Assembly (NCBI GenBank): GCA_021793335.1
Contig: JAJYSW010000151.1
Span: 1-7,948 of the forward strand
Reading direction: 5' to 3'
From: Actinomycetes bacterium
Lineage (GTDB): Bacteria > Actinomycetota > Actinomycetes > Mycobacteriales > Micromonosporaceae
Length of the DNA: 7,948 nucleotides
A program made the position numbers and the translations under genes. The notes under the pieces are model-generated. The model was not told the origin of the DNA, ran no database searches, and saw only the letters and a list, made by a program, of their open reading frames with translations. Positions 1-6,280 of this stretch are shown here, in pieces. Numbering within the stretch: position 1 is the first letter of the stretch; each line of letters starts with the position of its first letter.

Positions 1-2
1 CG

Positions 3-1796
3 TCAACTGCCGGACGAGGACGGAGGGGCCACGACCGCAGGCCGGGCCTGCGATTCCCACAGCCTCTGATAGGTCCCCTGCGCGGCGGCGAGTTCCCGGT
101 GAGGTCCGTCCTCCACGATCCGGCCCTCTTCCATGACCAGAACGCGTTCCGCCGCCACCGCGTGTTCGAGCCGGTGAGCGATATTGATGACGGTACGGCC
201 CCTGAGCCGGCCGTCCAACAGCCGCTCCAGCGCCCTCGACGCCGACTCGCCGAGCTGCGAGGTGGCCTCGTCGAGGACTACGACCGGGGCCGTGCTGATG
301 GCCACCCGCGCCAGCGACAGGAGCTGCGTCTCAGCCGGAGACAGCGATTCACCGCCCGCGCCCAGCGGTGTGTCCAATCCCTCTGGCAGCCGCCCGAGCC
401 ATGCGTCCCCGAAGATCTCCTTCAGGACGGCGGCCAAGACGTCGTCGCCGACGTCCGGTGCGGCAAGCCGCACGTTGTCCCGGAGCGACGCGGCGAACAC
501 GTACGCCTCCTGGCTCACCATGACCGCCAGGTCCCGCCTGCTCTCCTGCGGCAGGGAATGCAGGCAGTCGCCGTCGATCCGCACCGATCCTGCGGTCGGC
601 GCGGCGAGGCCCGCGACGACCCGCCCGAGCGTGGTCTTTCCCGCTCCAGAGGCCCCGACCACCGCCACGGTGGTCCCCGCGTCGACGATGAGGGACACGT
701 CGTCCACCCCCGTGTTGCCGCCCGGGAACGTCAGGGACAACCGGTCCAGTTCCACCTTGCCCGGCCCGGATTCGTACCGGGGTTCCCGCTCGCCGGGGGA
801 ATCGAGACCCTGCCCTACACCGATGATGCGGGACAGCGACGCCCCACCGACCAGAAACGCGTGCAGATAGACCAAGACCATGGTGAGCGGGTCGAACAGT
901 TGGCGGAGGAGGAGCAGCGCCGTCACGACCTCGCCCACTCCGACCCGGCCTCCGCTGTGCAGGGCCCCGCCGATCAGCAGGCCCGAGACGAGGACGGTGA
1001 TGACGGAGGCGTCGATCCCAGGAGGAATGACACACCGGACGATGGCGTTCCACCGTGCCTTGCCCCAGGCGCCGGCGATGTCCTTATTGCTGCGATCGCG
1101 GACCAGTCCGCCCAGCCGGTACTCCGATACGGTCCCCGCGCCCTCTATCGAGGCCCGCAGCCCCCTGCTGACGATGGTGAAGGCGGCTCGCTCGCCCAGA
1201 TTGGCCTCGCGGGTGCGCTTCATGGCCCACCGCGTGGGGACTCCGATGAGGATGGCCGCCGGTATCAGGGCCAGAGCCAGCAGGGGATTCAGGAGGAGCA
1301 GACCACCGGTGATGACCACCGCCGTCACCAGTGAGATGGCGATTTCGGGGGCCGCGGTGCGCACGCATCCGTTGAGAATATTGGTGTCGGCCGTCCCCCG
1401 GCCCATCAAATCGGCGGTGCTGTCGGCGTTCAATCGCTCCATCGGAAGGCGGAGGCTGTCGCGCACGAGCTCATTGCGCAGCTCACCCATGACCTTTTCG
1501 GACAGCCGCCCGGCCATGATCCGGGAGGCGATGGTGAACAGGGCGTGGACCACGATGCAGCCCGTCGCGGCCAGGCCGACCGTGTTCACCAGGGCCGTTC
1601 CGCCTTCATCGACGGTGTCGATGAGATGACCGATCAGCCACGGAGCGCCCATGCCCGCCACGGCCGTCAACGCGTACATGGTGAGGATCGAGGCCACCGA
1701 GAAGCGGTGCCGGAGGATCATCCTTCCCGCGTACCGCATCGTGTCCCCTGCATCGGAGACGGGGAGCAGGCCCTCGGCCGCGTCCTTCGCCGTCAT
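3..1796 (-). CDS. ABC half-exporter, catalytically intact Walker motifs but corrupted signature motif
   Basis: This 597-residue protein has normal length for a membrane-domain plus ATPase-domain half-exporter. The membrane domain (about 20-325) has likely helices near 34-56, 68-90, 152-170, 171-188, 262-280 and 288-312. The ATPase domain (about 345-575) has Walker A GASGAGKTT (381-389, Lys387), Q-loop VSQE (Gln429), Walker B VVVLDE (505-510, Asp509 and catalytic Glu510) and H-loop NIAHR (His541). The signature is abnormal: LSPAE (485-489) instead of LSGGQ. The D-loop is SQLG (513-516) instead of SALD. The protein thus carries the ATP-binding and hydrolysis half of a site but needs LSGGQ from its partner, which the overlapping upstream gene supplies. 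The tail ends in a Pro/Ser-rich stretch. It is probably an inner-membrane exporter of the cluster product, also giving self-resistance. The stop codon lies 3 bases from the window edge, so a further gene may follow. Confidence 0.92.
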   Translation of the reverse strand: MTAKDAAEGLLPVSDAGDTMRYAGRMILRHRFSVASILTMYALTAVAGMGAPWLIGHLIDTVDEGGTALVNTVGLAATGCIVVHALFTIASRIMAGRLSEKVMGELRNELVRDSLRLPMERLNADSTADLMGRGTADTNILNGCVRTAAPEIAISLVTAVVITGGLLLLNPLLALALIPAAILIGVPTRWAMKRTREANLGERAAFTIVSRGLRASIEGAGTVSEYRLGGLVRDRSNKDIAGAWGKARWNAIVRCVIPPGIDASVITVLVSGLLIGGALHSGGRVGVGEVVTALLLLRQLFDPLTMVLVYLHAFLVGGASLSRIIGVGQGLDSPGEREPRYESGPGKVELDRLSLTFPGGNTGVDDVSLIVDAGTTVAVVGASGAGKTTLGRVVAGLAAPTAGSVRIDGDCLHSLPQESRRDLAVMVSQEAYVFAASLRDNVRLAAPDVGDDVLAAVLKEIFGDAWLGRLPEGLDTPLGAGGESLSPAETQLLSLARVAISTAPVVVLDEATSQLGESASRALERLLDGRLRGRTVINIAHRLEHAVAAERVLVMEEGRIVEDGPHRELAAAQGTYQRLWESQARPAVVAPPSSSGS

Positions 1797-3304
1797 GCTT
1801 CCGCTCCCTCGTGTCCTCCGGTCGACGGTGCGACGGCCGCCCAGGCTCGTGACGAAGAGGCCACGACCGTCGTCCTGCCCTGCCGGTACCGCGTCGTTCC
1901 GTCTACGACACGCATCTCTGTGAAAGGGTCCAGTGCCGACGTCGGCTCGATGGCCACGAAGGTCTCCGATTCCTCCAGGAGCCCTCTGGCCAGGAGCAGC
2001 CTATGCCGCTGGCCGCCGGACAGATTGAGCCCGTCGTGCTCGACCCGGCCGTCCAGGCCGCCGACACTGTCGAGAATGTCCTGAGCCGAGACGGTCTCCA
2101 GCACCTGGAGTATCCGGGCGTCATCGTGGCGGCCGTGTGGATCCACGACCTCTCGCAGCAGGCCGGAGAAGAGCACCATCTCGTGGGACACGGTGCGCAC
2201 CTCGTCGCCGCGCTCGTCTTTCAGTTCCTTCGTCGCGATATCGCCGAGGTCGGCCACGACCGTCAACTCGCCGGGAGGGACGTCGGGGACGCGGCCGGCT
2301 CGTGCCTCGGCGGTGTGCGTCCCGGTGCCCAGCGCGCCGACGACGCGCCGCGCGGCCGCGTATGCCGTTGTCAGCCCGATCCCCACGCGGGAGAGCGTTT
2401 CGAGGGGAATCCACAGGAAGGCGGCGTAACCGAACACCGAGACCAGGGTGCCGACGCTGATCTCGCCGAGGGCCGCCTGCCTCGCCGCGATCCAGGTGGC
2501 GGCGACCACCAGCAGCCCGGTGGCCATGACGGCCGTGCCGCCGACCAGCGATTGGGCGGCGGCGACGGTATAACCGGCCCGCTGCAAATCGGCGGACTGC
2601 TCCTCATATTTTTGGTGGAAGATGCCCTCGCCGCCGATCCCCCGAATGATCCGCAGACCGCTCAGGATGTCGTTGATCTTCGCGTTCAAAGACCCCTGCA
2701 ACGCCCGGTAGCGTTGCAGTCGCCGCTCAGTCGGTTTGAGCAGGGGACCGAGGGCGACCGCCTGGAAGGCCACGGCCGCCGCCAGAACGCCCAGCAGCAG
2801 CGGGTCGATGGTGAAGAGCATCCATGAGACGAAGGCCAGCGCCAGGAGCGCACCGGGAATCCCGGTCAGCGTGTCGCAGCCCCGGCCGATATTGTCCGCG
2901 TCGACGTCGACAGAGGTCACGCCCTCTCCGCTGCCGGAGCCGATGCTCCCGTCCTCCCTCGCCACGCGCTCGGAGATCAGGTCGACGACGCAGAAGCGCG
3001 CGGCGAGCCGGTTGTACGTCGCGGTGAACTCGCGGACGAAACTGCCCGCTGCCATGACCAGGGCGCACACCGCTCCCCCGGCCAGCCAGACTGCTGCGGA
3101 CGAGGTGCCTGCGGCGACAGCGTCCACAGCGGTCCCTATCAGCGTCGGGACGGCCGCGAAGAACGCCATGGACATCGCGGACAGTCCCATCGCTATGGCC
3201 AGGGTCCGACGCTGCTGGGAGTAGACCCAGGAGAGGAACCGCCCCGGGGTGCCCAGGTTCGGAGGCCCGCTCGTCTCCTTGGGCAGGGGCGGGTACCAGT
3301 TCAT
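1793..3304 (-). CDS. ABC half-exporter with a degenerate, P-loop-less nucleotide-binding domain
   Basis: This 503-residue half-transporter has an exporter-type membrane domain. Likely helices lie near 34-60, 70-90, 147-165, 167-187, 254-274 and 283-300. The ATPase domain that follows is short and damaged. The strand GELTVV (345-350) leads not to a GxxGxGK(S/T) P-loop but to ADLGDIATKEL. Only about 15 residues separate that point from the Q-loop position, against 42 in the partner gene. The Q-loop Gln is His374. The signature LSGGQ (428-432) is perfect. Walker B reads TFVAIEPTSALD (448-459), so Asp is replaced by Ile452 while Glu453 remains. The H-loop His is Ser483, and the protein ends 20 residues later. 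It should not hydrolyse ATP alone but can give its LSGGQ to a partner's site. The adjacent, ATGA-overlapping half-transporter is the obvious partner. The cargo is probably the cluster product (inference). Confidence 0.88.
   Translation of the reverse strand: MNWYPPLPKETSGPPNLGTPGRFLSWVYSQQRRTLAIAMGLSAMSMAFFAAVPTLIGTAVDAVAAGTSSAAVWLAGGAVCALVMAAGSFVREFTATYNRLAARFCVVDLISERVAREDGSIGSGSGEGVTSVDVDADNIGRGCDTLTGIPGALLALAFVSWMLFTIDPLLLGVLAAAVAFQAVALGPLLKPTERRLQRYRALQGSLNAKINDILSGLRIIRGIGGEGIFHQKYEEQSADLQRAGYTVAAAQSLVGGTAVMATGLLVVAATWIAARQAALGEISVGTLVSVFGYAAFLWIPLETLSRVGIGLTTAYAAARRVVGALGTGTHTAEARAGRVPDVPPGELTVVADLGDIATKELKDERGDEVRTVSHEMVLFSGLLREVVDPHGRHDDARILQVLETVSAQDILDSVGGLDGRVEHDGLNLSGGQRHRLLLARGLLEESETFVAIEPTSALDPFTEMRVVDGTTRYRQGRTTVVASSSRAWAAVAPSTGGHEGAEA
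1804..1810 (-). promoter_or_regulatory. Ribosome binding site for the second ABC half-transporter gene
   Basis: GAGGGAG lies 7 bases before the ATG at 1796, within the 3' end of the first half-transporter gene. Together with the ATGA overlap it fixes the start and suggests near-equal, coupled synthesis of the two halves. Confidence 0.6.
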
Positions 3305-4389
3305 CGCTGCGCCTCGGACCGGCGGCCGAAGCCGACCGCCTCGACCGTCAAGGCCGCGATCGTCTCGACGTCCGCCCGGTCGCATGCGATCCCGGCGAGT
3401 TCGGCCGCGCAGCGCACCCACGTCCGCGCCAGTATCTCGCGCAGGTGGAGGGGCGCTTCGCCCTGCTCCGCCCGGATGTCCGCTCCCAGCAGGCAGCCCG
3501 CGGCCCAGAATTCGTCTACGAGCGCGGCCGCCGGCCCGTCGCCGATCCGCTCGCGCGCGTTTTCGGTCCGGTCCCGTCCCGCTGCCGCCAGGTCCGCGGC
3601 ATCCAGCCCGAAGTAGTCGCTCGCCGTCTTCCAGGGATGCCATTCCTCGAAGTTCCGGAAAGCCCGATCGAAGAACGATTCGCCTTCTGTCGGCAAGTCG
3701 ACGACGCATTGACCGCGCAGCACATTGACCGTATGGAGGTAGCGGGAGCCGTCGAGAAGGTCGGGAAGGGCGTCGACCGGCGCCTCGTGTCCGCTGGCGA
3801 CCGCCGGTCGACTGCCGTGCCCGGCGTTGCCGACCAGACTGGACACCTGCGCATGGCCGACCGGGCTGACCGTCAGAGCCGTGACCGGGATCTTCCTCCC
3901 CCGGAAGAACTCCGCCACGGCCTCGTCATCGGCCGCGAAGGAATCCTCGTAGGAGGCGAGGTGGCCGGCGAGTTCCTCCGCCAGCGCCGTCTCCACGGCC
4001 AGTGCGACGCAAGGCGTGTACTCCCATGGCGCCAAGAGCGCGCGACCGTAGCCGGCGAAGGCGGCACGTCTCAACCGGTAGGAACCGTGCACCCCCGATC
4101 CGTTCACATAAAATGCCACGGCGGAGTGCTCTTGATGCCTCAGCCACTCTGCGAGCCGCTCGCCGAACCCGGGCACCGGGTGAGCGTCGTCCTGGAGCAC
4201 CAGGAGGTGGGAACGTTCGCGGTCCCATTTCTTCCAGGCCTCCTTGGCGGTCCGGAGGGGACTGGGGTCGCCGTCGGGCTGCGGATCGTAGACCACCGGA
4301 ACCGTCAGGGGAGCGAGACTGCGTTGCAGCGCTTCGGCCATCGGCGCGCGCAGAGGGTGGGCCATGATGACCGTGCCGGGCTCCTTCAT
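3301..4389 (-). CDS. Putative GT-A-type glycosyltransferase with an unassigned C-terminal domain
   Basis: This 362-residue protein has an N-terminal half (about 1-195) that reads like a small GT-A nucleotide-sugar transferase. It begins with a strand TVIMAHPLR (6-14). The segment LLVLQDDAHPVPGF (62-75) contains the Asp-Asp pair (67-68) expected of a DxD/EDD-type metal site. A later acidic DDEAVAEFF (154-162) is followed by SPVGHAQVSSLVGN (175-188), which resembles the C-terminal His/Ser-Leu-Gly element of GT25-like and phage-type transferases. The remaining ~165 residues look helical and Trp-rich (FEEWHPWKTASDYF, 247-260), and I do not recognise them. There is no signal peptide or membrane segment. 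The start at 4389 gives an ATGA overlap with the methyltransferase, although its Shine-Dalgarno is weak (GAGG about 10 bases upstream), so translation probably depends on coupling. Glycosylation of the pathway product is a tentative inference, because the donor-binding residues are not diagnostic. Confidence 0.6.
   Translation of the reverse strand: MKEPGTVIMAHPLRAPMAEALQRSLAPLTVPVVYDPQPDGDPSPLRTAKEAWKKWDRERSHLLVLQDDAHPVPGFGERLAEWLRHQEHSAVAFYVNGSGVHGSYRLRRAAFAGYGRALLAPWEYTPCVALAVETALAEELAGHLASYEDSFAADDEAVAEFFRGRKIPVTALTVSPVGHAQVSSLVGNAGHGSRPAVASGHEAPVDALPDLLDGSRYLHTVNVLRGQCVVDLPTEGESFFDRAFRNFEEWHPWKTASDYFGLDAADLAAAGRDRTENARERIGDGPAAALVDEFWAAGCLLGADIRAEQGEAPLHLREILARTWVRCAAELAGIACDRADVETIAALTVEAVGFGRRSEAQR
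3312..3315 (-). promoter_or_regulatory. Ribosome binding site for the first ABC half-transporter gene
   Basis: GAGG lies 7 bases before the ATG at 3304, inside the end of the glycosyltransferase-like gene. It supports this start over the in-frame ATG at 3709, which would prepend 135 Arg-rich residues and overlap the neighbouring gene by some 400 bp. Confidence 0.5.
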
Positions 4390-5141
4390 TCCACGACCGC
4401 CTCGAAGCGCAGACGCCAGTAGTCGGCGTGCCAGCGCCCTCCAGAGAACAGCCGGTCCCGGCAGAGCTCCTCCACCCGGTCCAGGACGGCGTCCAGGGAG
4501 TCCTGCGGAACACCGGCGACGAGGCTGTCGCCGAACATGCGGACCCAGCCGCGCACGCCCTCCTCGGGGTCCAGCGGGGTGAGGCGCGGAAAATAGAAGA
4601 CCGAGGCCGGACGGAGACCCTGGGCCTCGAGAACGGCGGTGTATTCCGCGGGGCTCGGGAAGTACCAGGGGAAGTGATAGCCGCTCTCCCCTCCCACTTC
4701 GGCAACGGCCTGTCGGACCGCTTGCGCGATGACCCCGATGTTGCGCTTGCCCCCCATTTCGCCGACGAATCGTCCGCCGTCCCGCAGCGAGGCCCGGACA
4801 TTGGCCACGACCTTCTCCGGTTCGGTCATCCAGTGCAGAGCGGCATTGGAGAAGACGGCGTCGACCGGTTCGTCGAGTCGGAACGCATGGCCGTCGGCCA
4901 CGAAAGCGCGGTCGCCCAACCGTTGGCGTGCCTTGGCGATCATGTGCTCGTCCGCGTCGACCGCGGACACGTCGACGCCCTTCTCCAGCATCTCGGCCGC
5001 CAGTTCGCCGGACCCGCAGCCGAGGTCCAGGATCTTCTCGCCGGGTTTCGGGTCGAGCAGCTCCAGCACGGAACCCCCGAACGAGGAGACGTATGAAAAG
5101 GCCCGGTCGTACTCCTCGGGGTTCCATTCATTGACCGTCAT
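4386..5141 (-). CDS. Class I SAM-dependent methyltransferase, trans-aconitate methyltransferase-like
   Basis: This 251-residue protein has a Rossmann-type SAM-binding domain at about 30-130. Motif I is ILDLGCGSGELA (37-48), the acidic ribose-binding loop is VDADEHM (61-67), the adenine-side loop is VADGHAF (81-87), and DAVFSNAALHWM (94-105) is typical of the trans-aconitate 2-methyltransferase (Tam)/BioC-like subgroup. A C-terminal cap at about 150-251 is rich in aromatic residues (HFPWYFPSPAEY, 156-167), as in Tam-like enzymes, and probably shapes the acceptor pocket. Tam methylates a carboxylate, so carboxyl or other O-methylation of the pathway product is plausible. N- or C-methylation cannot be excluded. 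It sits between the dehydrogenases and the glycosyltransferase-like gene, with ATGA overlaps on both sides, which suggests a dedicated tailoring role. Motif evidence for methyltransferase activity is strong, but the acceptor is unknown. Confidence 0.9.
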   Translation of the reverse strand: MTVNEWNPEEYDRAFSYVSSFGGSVLELLDPKPGEKILDLGCGSGELAAEMLEKGVDVSAVDADEHMIAKARQRLGDRAFVADGHAFRLDEPVDAVFSNAALHWMTEPEKVVANVRASLRDGGRFVGEMGGKRNIGVIAQAVRQAVAEVGGESGYHFPWYFPSPAEYTAVLEAQGLRPASVFYFPRLTPLDPEEGVRGWVRMFGDSLVAGVPQDSLDAVLDRVEELCRDRLFSGGRWHADYWRLRFEAVVE

Positions 5142-6280
5142 AGGGCCAGACTTCCTTTCGGATCGATGTGTTCCAGTAGCACTTCGTCGGCCCCGCCGGC
5201 GAGGGAGAGGCCGATGGCGTCGGCGAGAAGCCGGGGGGCCGGGTGGGACAACCGGTACCCGGTCGCTCCGGCGAACCTCACTCCCAGCTCGGTGACGGCA
5301 CGCGCCGTTTCCGCCGCGTGGAGCTTGCACATCGCGGCGAGGGACGGTGTGCACGAGCGTCGCGCCAGTTGCCGCAGGCCGTATCGGACCAGCGCTCGTG
5401 TGCTCTGCAAGCGGGCCCATTCCTCGGCGAGCCGGTAGTGGAGGTGCTGGTTCTTGATCAGGGTGTCGCCGAATCGGTGGCGAGAGGACGTCTCCGCCAC
5501 CGCTTGGCGCAACGCGCGCGCCGCCAGGGCGCTCAGTCGGACGGACAGCATCACACGCTCGTGCAAGAGATGCCGCACCAGCGCCAGCAGGCCCAAACCG
5601 GCCGGGGCGAGGACGGCGGCCACCGAGGCGTCCTGAAGCGTCACCGCTCCCATGAATCCGGCGTTCGACCTGGTTTCGAGTGTGCTGACGGTGACGCCGG
5701 GGTCGGCTGCGTCGACCAGGAGCAGCGCCGGACCGCTCCGCTTGCCGGTGCGGTGTTCCGTGTCCACTGCCAGAACGATGATCCAGTCGGCCACAGGCAG
5801 GTTCGTGACCATGAACTTCTCGCCGCAGATGCCGCTCTCGCCGAGCCGGGTGCTCATGGCGGTGAGGTCGGAGCCGCCTCCGGGCTCGGTCACCGCCAAG
5901 GCGACGGTCTCCTTGCCGGCGTGCATGCCCTCCAGTATCGATTCGGTGATCCCGCCCTTTCCGGCGATGAGCCGGGCTCCCACTTCCAGGTGGGTCAGGA
6001 CGGCCGCGCCGGCCGCCCCGCAGGCCGATGACGCGAGCGCCTCATGAAGCTGGGCGGATCTGAAGCATCCCGGGACGGCCCCGTCTGAGGAATCCGTGGC
6101 GGCCGCCTTGAGCAGCCCTGCGTCCCCGAGCCTCCGCAGCGTCTCCGCGACGGGGGCCTCTCCGGACGTCCATGACGGCGTCGACAGCAGGTCGTCGTTG
6201 TGCGCCAGGAACTCCGCCACCCGCCTGGAGAACGCTCCGTCGCTCCGGGGAACGACGGAGCCGAAGCCCGTCATATCCAT
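5138..6280 (-). CDS. Acyl-CoA dehydrogenase-family flavoprotein, second of a tandem pair
   Basis: This 380-residue protein is of full length for an acyl-CoA dehydrogenase. The family signature AVTEPGGGSDLTA is at 129-141. The FAD-contact stretch RHRFGDTLIKNQ (267-278) matches R-x-x-F-G...Q, and the C-terminal flavin-side element FAGATGYRLSHPAPR is at 336-350. Glu241 in LLHERVML is 121 residues before Gly362 of AGGADEV, so the catalytic base is predicted at the isovaleryl/long-chain-type position, while the medium-chain-type position carries Gly. It is paralogous to the gene just upstream but clearly diverged, and the two overlap. The pair could form an alpha2-beta2 heterotetramer, as known for mycobacterial ChsE-type dehydrogenases, or carry out successive desaturations of a carrier-bound intermediate. 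Both are inferences. The stop overlaps the methyltransferase start as ATGA. Confidence 0.9.
   Translation of the reverse strand: MDMTGFGSVVPRSDGAFSRRVAEFLAHNDDLLSTPSWTSGEAPVAETLRRLGDAGLLKAAATDSSDGAVPGCFRSAQLHEALASSACGAAGAAVLTHLEVGARLIAGKGGITESILEGMHAGKETVALAVTEPGGGSDLTAMSTRLGESGICGEKFMVTNLPVADWIIVLAVDTEHRTGKRSGPALLLVDAADPGVTVSTLETRSNAGFMGAVTLQDASVAAVLAPAGLGLLALVRHLLHERVMLSVRLSALAARALRQAVAETSSRHRFGDTLIKNQHLHYRLAEEWARLQSTRALVRYGLRQLARRSCTPSLAAMCKLHAAETARAVTELGVRFAGATGYRLSHPAPRLLADAIGLSLAGGADEVLLEHIDPKGSLAL
5151..5158 (-). promoter_or_regulatory. Ribosome binding site for the methyltransferase gene
   Basis: AAAGGAAG lies 9 bases upstream of the ATG at 5141, within the end of the dehydrogenase gene. 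It supports this start over the in-frame ATG at 5420, which would add 93 residues of Arg-rich sequence in a frame antagonistic to the dehydrogenase. Confidence 0.5.

Noticed and set aside
99..1334. Long plus-strand open frame (411 residues) opposite the second ABC half-transporter
   Set aside because: It is a shadow of high-GC coding DNA. Its translation is Arg/Gln/Pro-rich with no recognisable motif, and the minus strand here encodes a clear ABC ATPase and membrane domain.
1903..2414. Frameshift as the cause of the missing P-loop in the first ABC half-transporter
   Set aside because: The other minus-strand frame open here (2121-2414) shows no GxxGxGK(S/T). The annotated frame is continuous through strand GELTVV, the Q-loop position, LSGGQ and Walker B with normal spacing after the Q-loop, so degeneration fits better than a reading error.
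3305..3709. Possible 135-residue N-terminal extension of the first ABC half-transporter
   Set aside because: Arg-rich, no motif, and it overlaps the glycosyltransferase-like gene. The ATG at 3304 has a Shine-Dalgarno and an ATGA overlap.
4390..5127. Possible 246-residue N-terminal extension of the glycosyltransferase-like protein
   Set aside because: The frame is open by GC bias but Arg-rich, and it lies wholly over the methyltransferase, whose SAM motifs are in another frame. The ATGA start at 4389 fits the pattern of the operon.
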